In this document: in pieces, positions 37,644-46,343 of the stretch
Layout: every line of letters begins with the position of its first letter
How positions within the stretch are numbered: the stretch's first letter is position 1
Source: Christiangramia sediminis
GTDB taxonomy: Bacteria; Bacteroidota; Bacteroidia; Flavobacteriales; Flavobacteriaceae
Assembly (NCBI RefSeq): GCF_020552705.1
Contig: NZ_JAJBZG010000002.1
Span: 682,001 to 746,000 of the forward strand
Direction of reading: 5' to 3'
Length of the DNA: 64,000 nucleotides
Position numbers and translations under genes: made by a program
Notes under the pieces: generated by a model
Databases searched by the model: none
The model's input: the letters and a program-made list of their open reading frames with translations, nothing else
Told to the model about the DNA's origin: nothing

Positions 37644-39254
37644 CTAAATTTTTGCCATCTCTTTTTTCATTCCGGGAGCGACATGAGTTTCGTTTGCTCT
37701 TCCACTTGGATCAAGATCTTTTTGCCATTTAGGAATCCATCTTTTTACTGTTTTTGCAGCAGATTCCTGAGGAAAATGTTTACGGAATAATTCACGATAA
37801 AAATAAGCTTCTTTGGTCGCAGGCGTGTTCACCGGATATTTCTGTGCAGCTGTTTCCATTTGCACATCACTTACCTGTTTTGAAGCATATTCGATAAGCT
37901 CATCTATCCAGTTGTAACCTACTCCATCGCTAAACTGCTCTTTTTGTCTCCAAAGAACTTCATCTGGAAGAAATGGTCTTTCAGGAGTATCAAAGGCCTT
38001 TCTCAGGATGTATTTTTCAACCCCATCATAAGTAACTGGCATTTTTTCTTCAGGAACCATTTCCATAGCTGTCTTTAAAAAGGCTTTATCCAGGAAAGGA
38101 ACCCTTGCTTCCAAACCGTGAGCCATCGTAGATTTATCGGCTCTTAAACAGTCTGCCGTGGCAAGTCTTTGTACTCTTCTAATGGTTTCTTTCTGAAACT
38201 CTTCAGGCGAAGGAGCATTTTTAAAGTAAAGATATCCACCCAGGATCTCATCGGAACCTTCTCCTGAAAGCACTACTTTGATCCCTTTTTCAGCAATGGC
38301 TTTGGAAAGGAAATACATAGGCGTACTTGCTCTTATCGAAGTAACATCATAAGTTTCCAAATGCCACACCAGCTTACTTAAAATTTCAATCCCTTCTTCT
38401 ACCGTAAAATGAATCTCGTGATGCTCAGTGCCTAAAAATTCGGCCACTTTTCTAGCTGCAACAAGATCTGGCGCTTCAGAATCGAGTCCTATTGAAAAAG
38501 AATGTAGTTTTTGCCCTGAACCTTCAATTAATCTAGCCGCAATAGAAGAGGTTAAAGAAGAATCCAAACCACCACTTAACAAAACTCCTAATGGAACATC
38601 TGCCATCAGTCTTTTTCTGGTTGCCTCGATAAGACTTTCTCTCAATTTAGTAAGATCTGCCGGCTGAACTGCTTTTTCAGAATCAAACCACTCAGGCGTA
38701 TAATATCTTACAAATCCTGTTTCAGGAGTATAATAGTGTCCTGGAGGAAATGGAAAAAATTCCACGCAGGTATCTGCAAGTGCTTTCATTTCACTGGCAA
38801 ACCACATCGCTCCTGTTCCATCAGTCCCGTAGTAAAGCGGTTTAACCCCTATGGGATCCCTTCCAACAATAAAATCATCTCCATCAATGATTACAAATGA
38901 AAAGACGCCATCCAGCATATCTACAAAATCATAACCGTATTTTTCATACATATGAACGATGACTTCTGAATCTCCGGTAGTTCTGAAAGTATGGTCTTTT
39001 AATTCGTTATTTCTTAAAGCCATGTGGTTATAGATCTCCCCGTTATGGATCATCCATGCCGTATCAGTTCCCTGGATTGGCTGAATTCCTGTAGTAAGAT
39101 CTACAATTGAAAGACGCTCGTGCGAAAGCACGTGTCCTTTTTCAGTAATTTTTAATCCGCTTTCATCGGGTCCTCTATGAGACATTCTTTTTGAAAGGCT
39201 ACTTATTTTTGCCGCTTCAATGTCTTTTCCGATAACTGCTAAAATTCCACACAT
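37644..39254 (-). CDS. asnB: Asparagine synthase, glutamine-hydrolysing (AsnB type)
   Basis: 536-aa amidotransferase converting aspartate, glutamine and ATP to asparagine and glutamate. The mature N-terminal nucleophile is Cys2 (MCGILAVIG). The class II glutaminase domain includes SHRGPDESG and HERLSIVD. The synthetase domain has the pyrophosphate-binding motif LLSGGLDSSLTSSI. LSGEGSDEILGGY and VPFLDK are further family blocks. Length is typical of AsnB (E. coli 554 aa). A near-consensus -7 element (CATATTTG) lies at 39281-39288. Confidence 0.96.
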   Translation of the reverse strand: MCGILAVIGKDIEAAKISSLSKRMSHRGPDESGLKITEKGHVLSHERLSIVDLTTGIQPIQGTDTAWMIHNGEIYNHMALRNNELKDHTFRTTGDSEVIVHMYEKYGYDFVDMLDGVFSFVIIDGDDFIVGRDPIGVKPLYYGTDGTGAMWFASEMKALADTCVEFFPFPPGHYYTPETGFVRYYTPEWFDSEKAVQPADLTKLRESLIEATRKRLMADVPLGVLLSGGLDSSLTSSIAARLIEGSGQKLHSFSIGLDSEAPDLVAARKVAEFLGTEHHEIHFTVEEGIEILSKLVWHLETYDVTSIRASTPMYFLSKAIAEKGIKVVLSGEGSDEILGGYLYFKNAPSPEEFQKETIRRVQRLATADCLRADKSTMAHGLEARVPFLDKAFLKTAMEMVPEEKMPVTYDGVEKYILRKAFDTPERPFLPDEVLWRQKEQFSDGVGYNWIDELIEYASKQVSDVQMETAAQKYPVNTPATKEAYFYRELFRKHFPQESAAKTVKRWIPKWQKDLDPSGRANETHVAPGMKKEMAKI

Positions 39255-39436
39255 GACTTATATTATTTATAATTACAATACAAATATGTGCTTATACTTC
39301 TTTTCATAAAACATAAAAACCTTATTCACTTACATTAGAAAAATGAAATTTACATATTAGAATTAATATCAAACTAAAATCATCAATTGCCGTTCAAATT
39401 CTTTCATTCATAAAAAGCCTTAAATTTTAACATCAC

Positions 39437-39457
39437 CTTTGTTCTTTTTTAACAAAG
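39437..39457 (+). promoter_or_regulatory. Inverted repeat upstream of the DUF2911 gene
   Basis: CTTTGTT-ctttttt-AACAAAG (perfect 7-bp arms) about 18 nt upstream of a -7-like TATCTTTA at 39476-39483. It could be an operator or a weak hairpin. The rest of 39255-39511 shows only AT-rich sequence with promoter elements for both divergent genes. Confidence 0.35.
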
Positions 39458-39511
39458 CATACCCGATGCTTCGTTTATCTTTATTGAAATTAAAATACTA
39501 AATAAAAAATC

Positions 39512-40090
39512 ATGAAAAAGCTTATAATAGTAGGACTTAGCGTAATATGTTTTCTAATTGCCAATCCTGTAAATGCTCAGGAAGAGGATAAAGTGAATTT
39601 TTCAAAAGAAGAATTGAAATTTTCTAAAATGGATGCCAGTCCTATGGATCTTGCCTTATACAGAGACAAAAACGATGTTGCAGTAGCCAGAGTCATTTAC
39701 AGCCGTCCTCAAAAAAGAGATCGTGAAATTTTTGGTAAACTAATACCTTACGGTGAAGTATGGAGAACAGGAGCTAACGAAGCTACAGAGCTTACACTTT
39801 ATCAAGATATGAAAGTTGCTGATGCTACCATTAAAGCAGGAAATTATACATTATATACTATTCCGGGAGAAAAAGAATGGACTGTTATTCTAAATAATAA
39901 GACCAATACATGGGGAGCTTACGAATATACCGATAAAGAAGACAAAGTAAGGATTAAAGTACCTGTAAGACAGGCGCCTAATACAATCGAATCACTTTCT
40001 ATGGCCTTTCAGGAATCTAATAAAGGCGCAGATCTTTTAATTGGATGGGATGATAGTTACGTGAAAGTACCTTTCGAGAATGTAAAGTAA
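39512..40090 (+). CDS. DUF2911-domain secreted protein
   Basis: 192 aa with a signal peptide (ending about VNAQ). The DUF2911 core is clear: ARVIYSRPQKRDREIFGKLIPYGEVWRTGANEATE in short blocks, with IPYGEVWRTGANEAT the hallmark, then GNYTLYTIPGEKEWTVILN. Members are exported proteins of Bacteroidota and myxobacteria with no proven function. The upstream region has an inverted repeat (39437-39457) and a -7-like box (39476-39483). It converges on queE through a bidirectional terminator. Confidence 0.9.
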   Translation: MKKLIIVGLSVICFLIANPVNAQEEDKVNFSKEELKFSKMDASPMDLALYRDKNDVAVARVIYSRPQKRDREIFGKLIPYGEVWRTGANEATELTLYQDMKVADATIKAGNYTLYTIPGEKEWTVILNNKTNTWGAYEYTDKEDKVRIKVPVRQAPNTIESLSMAFQESNKGADLLIGWDDSYVKVPFENVK

Positions 40091-40108
40091 TTCTTTCTAC
40101 ATATTCAT

Positions 40109-40142
40109 AAAAAAAAGACGCTTTTATAGGCGTCTTTTTTTT
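40109..40142. terminator. Bidirectional terminator, DUF2911 gene/queE
   Basis: Perfect 8-bp stem AAAGACGC / GCGTCTTT, 8-nt loop, eight A before and T-run after. It overlaps the queE stop codon. Confidence 0.9.
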
Positions 40143-40773
40143 ATGGGATATTCAAATATTTATGTGTTTGTAAGGATACCTTCCATTTAGGGTTAGCCAT
40201 CACATAATCCACTATTAAAGGAATGATCTCTTCTCTTTTACTCCATTCCGGCTGAAGATAAAGAATACAGTTTTCACTAACCTTCGCTGCCTGTTCTTCA
40301 GCAAATTTAAGATCATGCTTATTGAATACTATCACCTTCAATTCATTAGCAACCGGGTATATTTCATCCTTTGGAAGTTTTATCTTTTTTGGTGAAAGAC
40401 AAATCCAGTCCCAGGTTCCGGAAAGATCATACGCCCCAGAGGTTTCAATATGAATATCGCAACCTTTCTTTTTTAGATTTCCGGTTAATTCTGTCATATC
40501 CCAGGTTAGGGGCTCTCCTCCGGTGATCACAATGGTTTTACTATATTTTACGGCATTTTCAACTATTTGCCCAATAGGTGTTGGCGGGTGCACTTCAGCG
40601 TCCCAACTCTCCTTCACATCGCACCAGTGACAACCTACATCGCAACCCCCTATTCTTATAAAATAAGCAGCCGTTCCTTTATGAAAACCTTCCCCCTGTA
40701 TAGTGTAAAATTCTTCCATTAGGGGAAGCATTACCCCTCTGTCTACCAGCTCTCTTGTCTCTTCTGAAATCAT
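40141..40773 (-). CDS. queE: 7-carboxy-7-deazaguanine synthase
   Basis: 210-aa radical SAM enzyme converting 6-carboxytetrahydropterin to 7-carboxy-7-deazaguanine in queuosine/preQ0 synthesis. The cluster ligands are in IGGCDVGCHWCDVKESW (CxxxCxxC). EEFYTIQGEGFHKG is the family N-terminal block, and TGGEPLTW and QPEWSK are also typical. An upstream TTG at 40782 would add three residues, but the ATG at 40773 is preferred because a -7 box (TATCTTTG, 40780-40787) ends just before it. folE supplies the pathway from GTP elsewhere in the window. Confidence 0.95.
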   Translation of the reverse strand: MISEETRELVDRGVMLPLMEEFYTIQGEGFHKGTAAYFIRIGGCDVGCHWCDVKESWDAEVHPPTPIGQIVENAVKYSKTIVITGGEPLTWDMTELTGNLKKKGCDIHIETSGAYDLSGTWDWICLSPKKIKLPKDEIYPVANELKVIVFNKHDLKFAEEQAAKVSENCILYLQPEWSKREEIIPLIVDYVMANPKWKVSLQTHKYLNIP

Positions 40774-40779
40774 AGCCTG

Positions 40780-40787
40780 CAAAGATA
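40780..40787 (-). promoter_or_regulatory. -7 box of queE
   Basis: TATCTTTG on the minus strand, exact TAnnTTTG, 6 nt before the ATG at 40773. This would give a leaderless or near-leaderless mRNA. Confidence 0.5.
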
Positions 40788-40897
40788 ACCATTATCTTTT
40801 AGGTTCAATAACAGAAACCGGAACTTCTCCACCTTGATAAATAGCCTTGGCGATAAAGAATATTTCCTCTTATCTTTAAGTCGAAAATACTATTTAT

Positions 40898-42187
40898 TTG
40901 AACTCATTTTTTTATAGATCTGCCGGTTTGCTTTTCCTCTTCGTCTGTATAGTTTCGTGCAGCCCTTCATTAGACAAACACTTTAAAAGTGCCAAGGTTT
41001 TTGAACAGGGTTTTACTGGGTTAGCGATATATGATCCTCAAAAAGAAGAGATGCTTTACCAATATAATTCTCACAAGTATTTCACCCCGGCATCCAATAC
41101 CAAGCTACTTACCTTGTACGCCGGACTAAAATATCTTGAAGATTCCATACCCGCTTTCAGATATATCATAAGAAATGATTCCTTAATTTTCACTACCACA
41201 GGTGATCCTTCATTTCTAAATCCAAAATTTGAGAATTCTGCAGCTTTAGATTTTTTAAAGGATAGCCAAAAAGATCTTTTTTATGTAAAATCCAATTGGC
41301 AAAACGAGGCTTTTGGACCCGGCTGGGCCTGGGATGATTATAACTATGCATTTTCAGCAGAAAAATCTGCCTTTCCGGTGTATGGAAATTTGATAAGTTT
41401 TCAGTTTAGCAATCTAAATAAGACTTTTAATGTAGAACCAGAATATTTCAAAGATTCTATTTATTTACATAATGATGGAAAGGCTTTACATAGAAATATA
41501 CATAGGAATACTTTTAGTTTCAGCCCATCTTCTTTAAAAAATTATTCGAGAGCAATTCCCTTTAAAACTTCTGAAGAAACCAGTCTGGCGCTACTGCGTG
41601 AAAAACTAAATAAAAATATCTTTTACCTGAAAAATGATAGTCTGCGTTCAGAATTAAACAAGGAACTCTATTCAATTCCGGCAGATTCCCTCTATAAAGA
41701 GATGCTTGTGGAAAGTGATAATTTTATCGCAGAACAGATCCTGCTGATGGTATCGCTTAAAATTTCAGACAGCCTGAAAAGTGACATTACCATATCCAAC
41801 ATTCAGAAAAAGGATTTTAAGGATCTACCTGATGAAATTTTCTGGGTAGACGGCTCCGGCCTTTCAAGGTATAATTTAATTACACCTAGAACTATGGTTA
41901 AAGTTCTGGAAAAAATTAAAAACTTAAAGGATCAAAGCGAGCTTATCGCCTTATTGCCGGAAGCAGGAAAAGAAGGCACCTTGAAGAATTTCCTTTCTGA
42001 AGAACAGCCTTTTGTCTTTGCGAAATCAGGAAGCCTGAGAAATAATTATAGCTTAAGCGGTTTTCTTACTACAAGCAAAGGAAAAACTTTAATATTTAGC
42101 TTTATGAATTCCAACTACACGGTCCCCTCCCAGAAACTTAAAGAGGAAATGGGACAGATACTTTTAAAAATTAGAAATAAATACTGA
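40898..42187 (+). CDS. dacB: D-alanyl-D-alanine carboxypeptidase/endopeptidase (PBP4, S13 family), lipoprotein
   Basis: 429 aa with a TTG start. The leader NSFFYRSAGLLFLFVCIVSC ends in a lipobox, so the enzyme is probably lipid-anchored. The penicillin-binding motifs are Ser66-x-x-Lys69 (in TPASNTKLLT), SGLSRYN, and KSG (in FAKSGSL). Family S13 enzymes trim peptidoglycan peptides and cut cross-links. A -7-like TATCTTTA lies at 40871-40878. No ATG is available in a better position, but the start remains slightly uncertain. The next gene is an LD-carboxypeptidase, giving a peptidoglycan-remodelling pair. Confidence 0.88.
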   Translation: MNSFFYRSAGLLFLFVCIVSCSPSLDKHFKSAKVFEQGFTGLAIYDPQKEEMLYQYNSHKYFTPASNTKLLTLYAGLKYLEDSIPAFRYIIRNDSLIFTTTGDPSFLNPKFENSAALDFLKDSQKDLFYVKSNWQNEAFGPGWAWDDYNYAFSAEKSAFPVYGNLISFQFSNLNKTFNVEPEYFKDSIYLHNDGKALHRNIHRNTFSFSPSSLKNYSRAIPFKTSEETSLALLREKLNKNIFYLKNDSLRSELNKELYSIPADSLYKEMLVESDNFIAEQILLMVSLKISDSLKSDITISNIQKKDFKDLPDEIFWVDGSGLSRYNLITPRTMVKVLEKIKNLKDQSELIALLPEAGKEGTLKNFLSEEQPFVFAKSGSLRNNYSLSGFLTTSKGKTLIFSFMNSNYTVPSQKLKEEMGQILLKIRNKY

Positions 42188-42238
42188 AATTCTTAAACTC
42201 ATAAATAATCCCTAATTTCGGAATAGCATAATAGAAAT

Positions 42239-43294
42239 ATGAAAAGGAGAAATTTTGTTTTTAACATGGGACTTGCGAGCCTGGCCTATCCCCTAACCTC
42301 TTTCAGTGAAAATTCGCATTCTATTGAATTGACTGAATCTAAAGTAATAATTCCAAAAAAACTTTTAGCAGGTGAGACTATTGCAATTGTAAGTCCGGCA
42401 GGAGCCATTTTTGAAACAGAACCCTATCAAATAGCCCAGGAGTCTTTTAAAGCTATGGGATTAGAGGTGAAATTTGGAAAATTCACCCATAGCAGGTACG
42501 GACATTTAGCAGGAACCGACGAAGAGCGGGCAGAAGAATTAAATGAAATGTTCCGTGACCCCAATATTAAAGCAATTATTGCGCTTCGGGGTGGATCTGG
42601 ATCGGCGAGAATATTAGACAAACTGGATTATAAGGCAATTAAAAATAACCCGAAAATATTTGTGGGCTACAGCGATATCACGGCATTGCATCTGGCAATA
42701 TTTAAAAAAACAGGATTGGTAACTTTTCATGGTCCTGTTGCAGTTTCAAGCTGGAATTCTTTCAGCTATGAATATTTTAAAAAATTGCTTTTTGATGCCG
42801 AAGCTATTACCTATTCAAATCCGGATTCCAAAGGAAATGCACTCACGCAGACAAGCAACCGAATAAGAACCATTAACAAGGGAAAATCTAAAGGTCAGCT
42901 TCTGGGCGGTAATTTGTCGGTACTCACTTCTATTATGGGAACTCCATATTTCCCTAAAGACTGGCAAGGGAAAATACTCTATTTAGAAGATATCGGCGAG
43001 AAAATCTATGCGGTAGACAGAATGATGTCTCAGCTTGAATTAGGAGGCGTACTAAAGCAAATTTCGGGTTTTGTATTTGGAAAATGCAATGGGTGCGATC
43101 CTGGTGGTAATGGCTACGGATCCCTAACCATGGAAGAAGTGATAGATCATTATATTAAACCGCTAAATATTCCTGCCTATTCCGGAGCTATGATTGGACA
43201 TATAGATGATAACGTCACTATCCCTAACGGAATAGAAGCTGAAATTGATGCCAACCAGGGGACCATTCAACTTTTAAAACCAGCAGTAAAATAA
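42239..43294 (+). CDS. LD-carboxypeptidase (peptidase S66) with Tat-like leader
   Basis: 351 aa. It removes the terminal D-Ala from muropeptide tetrapeptides, a step in peptidoglycan recycling. The nucleophile Ser145 is in FVGYSDITALH. ALRGGSGSARIL (about 115-126) and ILYLEDIGEKIYAVDRM are family blocks. Unlike the cytoplasmic E. coli LdcA, it begins with MKRRNFVFNMGLASLAYPL, a twin-Arg motif plus a short hydrophobic segment, so export by Tat is possible (inference). The gap to the HerA-like gene is 9 nt. Confidence 0.9.
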   Translation: MKRRNFVFNMGLASLAYPLTSFSENSHSIELTESKVIIPKKLLAGETIAIVSPAGAIFETEPYQIAQESFKAMGLEVKFGKFTHSRYGHLAGTDEERAEELNEMFRDPNIKAIIALRGGSGSARILDKLDYKAIKNNPKIFVGYSDITALHLAIFKKTGLVTFHGPVAVSSWNSFSYEYFKKLLFDAEAITYSNPDSKGNALTQTSNRIRTINKGKSKGQLLGGNLSVLTSIMGTPYFPKDWQGKILYLEDIGEKIYAVDRMMSQLELGGVLKQISGFVFGKCNGCDPGGNGYGSLTMEEVIDHYIKPLNIPAYSGAMIGHIDDNVTIPNGIEAEIDANQGTIQLLKPAVK

Positions 43295-43303
43295 AAACAG
43301 TTC

Positions 43304-44824
43304 ATGGGAAATAACGAAGATTTTATCGCTCAAATCTCTAAAGGCTATACCACTAAAGGCGATTATATTTATTTAGGTGCCGGAATGCTTAATGGAAATG
43401 TACATTCAGATGCTTCTGTAAAAATTCCGCTTAAGACCATGAACAGGCATGGACTGATCGCGGGCGCTACCGGAACCGGAAAATCAAAGACCCTGCAGAT
43501 AATTGCTGAAAACCTATCAGATAAAGGAGTGCCGGTTATGCTAATGGACGTTAAAGGGGATCTAAGTGGGATCGCTAAAGCTTCTGAGGGTGCTGAGTTT
43601 ATTGATGACCGACATAAGAAACTAAATTTTCCATTTACTCCTCAGGACTCTCCGGTAGAAATTTTAAGCCTTTCAGACCAAGAAGGAATAAGATTAAGAG
43701 CCACCGTTAGTGAATTTGGGCCGGTTTTATTATCAAGAATTCTGGATCTCACTTCAACTCAAACAGGCATTCTTGCTATTATTTTCAAATATTGCGATGA
43801 TAATCATCTTCCGCTGCTTGATCTAAAAGATCTGAAAAAGATCATCCAGTATTCTACCGAAGAAGGTGAAGCAGAATTCGAAAAAAATTATGGAAGAATC
43901 CCTAAAGCATCTACAGGAGCCATTCTCAGAAAAATTGTTTCTTTAGAGCAGCAGGGAGCTGACCTATTCTTTGGAGAAAGATCTTTTGAAGTGAATGACC
44001 TGCTTCGAAAAAACAGGGAAGGCAAAGGATATATAAATATTCTAAGACTTACAGATATCCAGGACCGGCCAAAGTTATTTTCAACTTTTATGTTAAGCCT
44101 GCTCGCAGAGATCTATTCCACATTTCCAGAGAAAGGTGATATGGACAAACCGGAACTCGTAATGTTCATCGACGAAGCTCATTTAATTTTTGAAGAGGCT
44201 TCAGACGCCTTATTAGACCAGATAGAAAGCATTGTGAAGTTGATAAGGTCTAAAGGCGTGGGCATCTATTTTGTTACGCAGAACCCCGCAGATGTTCCTG
44301 AGGAAGTGCTTGGACAGCTAGGTTTAAAGATCCAGCATGCATTAAGAGCTTTTACTGCGAAAGATCGAAAAGCGATAAAATTAGCTGCGGAAAATTATCC
44401 GGTTTCAGAATTTTATGATACCAAAAACATGCTTACCGCGTTAGGTATAGGTGAAGCTTTGGTTTCAGCACTGGACGAAAAAGGAAGACCTTCTCCTCTG
44501 GTAGCGACCATGCTTAGGGCACCTATGAGCAGAATGGACATTCTGACTGATTCAGAATTAAAAGATCTTATAAAAAGTTCTGATCTGGTATCAAAATACA
44601 ATGAAGAACTTGACAGAGAGAGCGCTTACGAAATTCTGAATAAAAAAATTGAAATTGCAGATCAGGAAGAAGCGAAAGAAAAAGCCGAAAAAGAAAGAAA
44701 AGAAGTAACAAATACCAGTTCTTCCCGTCGAACAAAGAGCACGGAAGGTGCTATTATAAAAGTTTTGACCAGTGCTACATTTATAAGAGGTGTTCTGGGA
44801 ATTCTCAACAAATTTTTAAAATAA
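43304..44824 (+). CDS. HerA-like (DUF853) FtsK/HerA superfamily ATPase
   Basis: 506-aa P-loop ATPase. The Walker A motif is GATGTGKS (54-61), Walker B is LVMFIDEAH, and an Arg-finger-like segment is in FVTQNPADVPEEVLGQLGLKIQHALRAF. The N-terminal LKTMNRHGLIAG and the VPVMLMDVKGDLSG block define the helicase HerA-like DUF853 family (E. coli YjgR). The C-terminus has a charged coiled-coil (EAKEKAEKERKE) and an amphipathic end. No nurA-type nuclease is adjacent, so its DNA-processing partner is unknown. It follows the LD-carboxypeptidase after 9 nt and precedes a lipoprotein gene by 18 nt. Confidence 0.9.
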   Translation: MGNNEDFIAQISKGYTTKGDYIYLGAGMLNGNVHSDASVKIPLKTMNRHGLIAGATGTGKSKTLQIIAENLSDKGVPVMLMDVKGDLSGIAKASEGAEFIDDRHKKLNFPFTPQDSPVEILSLSDQEGIRLRATVSEFGPVLLSRILDLTSTQTGILAIIFKYCDDNHLPLLDLKDLKKIIQYSTEEGEAEFEKNYGRIPKASTGAILRKIVSLEQQGADLFFGERSFEVNDLLRKNREGKGYINILRLTDIQDRPKLFSTFMLSLLAEIYSTFPEKGDMDKPELVMFIDEAHLIFEEASDALLDQIESIVKLIRSKGVGIYFVTQNPADVPEEVLGQLGLKIQHALRAFTAKDRKAIKLAAENYPVSEFYDTKNMLTALGIGEALVSALDEKGRPSPLVATMLRAPMSRMDILTDSELKDLIKSSDLVSKYNEELDRESAYEILNKKIEIADQEEAKEKAEKERKEVTNTSSSRRTKSTEGAIIKVLTSATFIRGVLGILNKFLK

Positions 44825-44842
44825 AAAACTACTCGATCTAAA

Positions 44843-45400
44843 ATGTATAAAAAAGCTTTATTAATTATTGGTATATGCGCTAGTATAACATCCTGCACGA
44901 GTGATGAAGAAAATCCGTTTCTTATAACTCCAACCCAGGTTGGCCCCTTAAAAAAGGAAATTAAGATCCATCAATTAGATTCAATTTTTGAGGGAGACAG
45001 TATTGTTAGACAAACAAGTGGCCCCCAGGAATTTCGTTCTACCGATGAAATAAAAATTTTTGGTGAAAATGGCCAGGCATTAATGAGTCTTGAACCTTTA
45101 CAGGAATTCGATTCTACCAGCACGATTGGATACATCAGGATCCTTGATCCCAGGTATGAGACAAAACACGGGGTGAATATTCAGAGTACTTTTAAAGATA
45201 TTATGGAGAACTATACTATCTCCAGAATTGAAAATACTATAAACTCTGCAGTGGTTTTCTTAGATGAGATAAATGCTTACATCACGATAGATAAAAACCA
45301 ATTACCTACCAACATTCGGTATGATACCGATAGTAAGATCATGGCTTCTCAAATCCCTGATGACGCTAAGATCAAATATTTTATGATCTACTGGAATTAA
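44843..45400 (+). CDS. Putative lipoprotein of unknown function
   Basis: 185 aa beginning MYKKALLIIGICASITSC, a type II signal peptide with lipobox SITSC. The mature part is mixed alpha/beta with no Cys clusters and contains GYIRILDPRYETKHG and ENTINSAVVFLDEINAYITID. I do not recognise a domain. It sits between the HerA-like ATPase (18 nt upstream) and a lipoprotein pyrophosphatase (2 nt downstream), so it is part of the same operon. Its conserved-looking N-terminal motif GPLKKEIKIHQLDSIFEGDS suggests a repeat-free single domain. Confidence 0.78.
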   Translation: MYKKALLIIGICASITSCTSDEENPFLITPTQVGPLKKEIKIHQLDSIFEGDSIVRQTSGPQEFRSTDEIKIFGENGQALMSLEPLQEFDSTSTIGYIRILDPRYETKHGVNIQSTFKDIMENYTISRIENTINSAVVFLDEINAYITIDKNQLPTNIRYDTDSKIMASQIPDDAKIKYFMIYWN

Positions 45401-45402
45401 CC

Positions 45403-45999
45403 ATGCGTGTTTTACCAGCTATTGTTCTACTATTTTTGTTTACTGGTTGCAAATCAAAAATTGATTACCTAAATACCGATCTAAAATCAAAGAACGGATA
45501 TTATCAGGCAGTGATAGAGATCCCGGCAGGAACAAATTCCAAGATCGAATATGATAAGGTAGCAAAGGTTTTCAAAACCTCTCTGAGAGAAGGTGAAGAA
45601 AGGACAATTGATTTTCTTGCCTATCCGGCAAATTATGGATTTATCCCTTCAACATTTTCCAATCCTGAAAAAGGTGGGGATGGTGATGCCCTGGATGTAA
45701 TGGTACTAAGTTCTACGATTCCTTCCGGCGAAATTATAGAAATAATCCCTATAGGAATGCTGAAACTTATCGATGCAGGTGAAGAGGATTTTAAAGTGAT
45801 CGCAATTCCCGCAGATAAGAACCTGCGAACTATTTCTGCTGAAAATTATAAAGATTTCGTTAACAGATATAGCGCTGCAAAGGAAATTCTGGAAAGTTGG
45901 TTTTCAAACTACGATCCCGCCGATGAGACTCAGATACAATGCTGGGTCGACGAAAAGGAAGCTGAAAAGGAAATCCTTCGACTTCACGGCGAATTGTAA
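45403..45999 (+). CDS. Family I inorganic pyrophosphatase, lipoprotein form
   Basis: 198 aa. Family I soluble pyrophosphatase fold: YQAVIEIPAGTNSKIEYDK, then FLAYPANYGFIPST (corresponding to the FYPCNYGYI block) and the metal-binding DGDALD (Asp93, Asp95, Asp98). The usual signature is DGDPLD; here the Pro is Ala96. The N-terminus MRVLPAIVLLFLFTGC is a type II signal peptide with Cys16 as lipid anchor, so this would act outside the cytoplasm, unlike normal Ppa. The end is an acidic helix with Cys and Trp (QIQCWVDEKEAEKE). A second cytosolic enzyme is presumably elsewhere. Confidence 0.85.
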   Translation: MRVLPAIVLLFLFTGCKSKIDYLNTDLKSKNGYYQAVIEIPAGTNSKIEYDKVAKVFKTSLREGEERTIDFLAYPANYGFIPSTFSNPEKGGDGDALDVMVLSSTIPSGEIIEIIPIGMLKLIDAGEEDFKVIAIPADKNLRTISAENYKDFVNRYSAAKEILESWFSNYDPADETQIQCWVDEKEAEKEILRLHGEL

Positions 46000-46067
46000 A
46001 ATTTGTTAATATTCACGCTATTTTCAATTGTTTAATTACTTTTAATTTATAACCAATAATTTAAGTT

Positions 46068-46271
46068 ATGATTAAAATCTTAGCAATGATTATGCTTATT
46101 GGAGGTGCCATCGCACTTGTAATGGGAGTATTAGGAATTTTTGGTAGTGTAGCTTTAATGCTTAGCCCCTGGGCGCTCACTATCCTTGGCTTCGTATTTT
46201 TCGTCGCCGGAATTTCCATGTTGAAGTATAGAAGAGACACAGATGAAGTTCAGGCGAAAGCCCAGAATTAA
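46068..46271 (+). CDS. Small two-helix membrane protein of unknown function
   Basis: 67 aa with two hydrophobic helices (about residues 4-27 and 33-51) rich in Gly and Ala, then a basic/acidic tail MLKYRRDTDEVQAKAQN. The glycine-rich helices fit a small membrane protein, but I do not recognise the family. It has its own 68-nt upstream region, and the tail is followed by a strong bidirectional terminator shared with ftsZ. Confidence 0.72.
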   Translation: MIKILAMIMLIGGAIALVMGVLGIFGSVALMLSPWALTILGFVFFVAGISMLKYRRDTDEVQAKAQN

Positions 46272-46293
46272 TCTTATCTAAATTTTTTCAAAT

Positions 46294-46327
46294 AAAAAAG
46301 GGGAGCAAATTTGCTCCCCTTTTTTTA
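46294..46327. terminator. Bidirectional terminator at the end of the dcw cluster
   Basis: Perfect 16-bp palindrome AAAAAAGGGGAGCAAA / TTTGCTCCCCTTTTTT without spacer bases. It ends the 67-aa gene on the plus strand and the ftsZ transcript on the minus strand. Confidence 0.92.
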
Positions 46328-46343
46328 TTGATCAGATGAAAAA

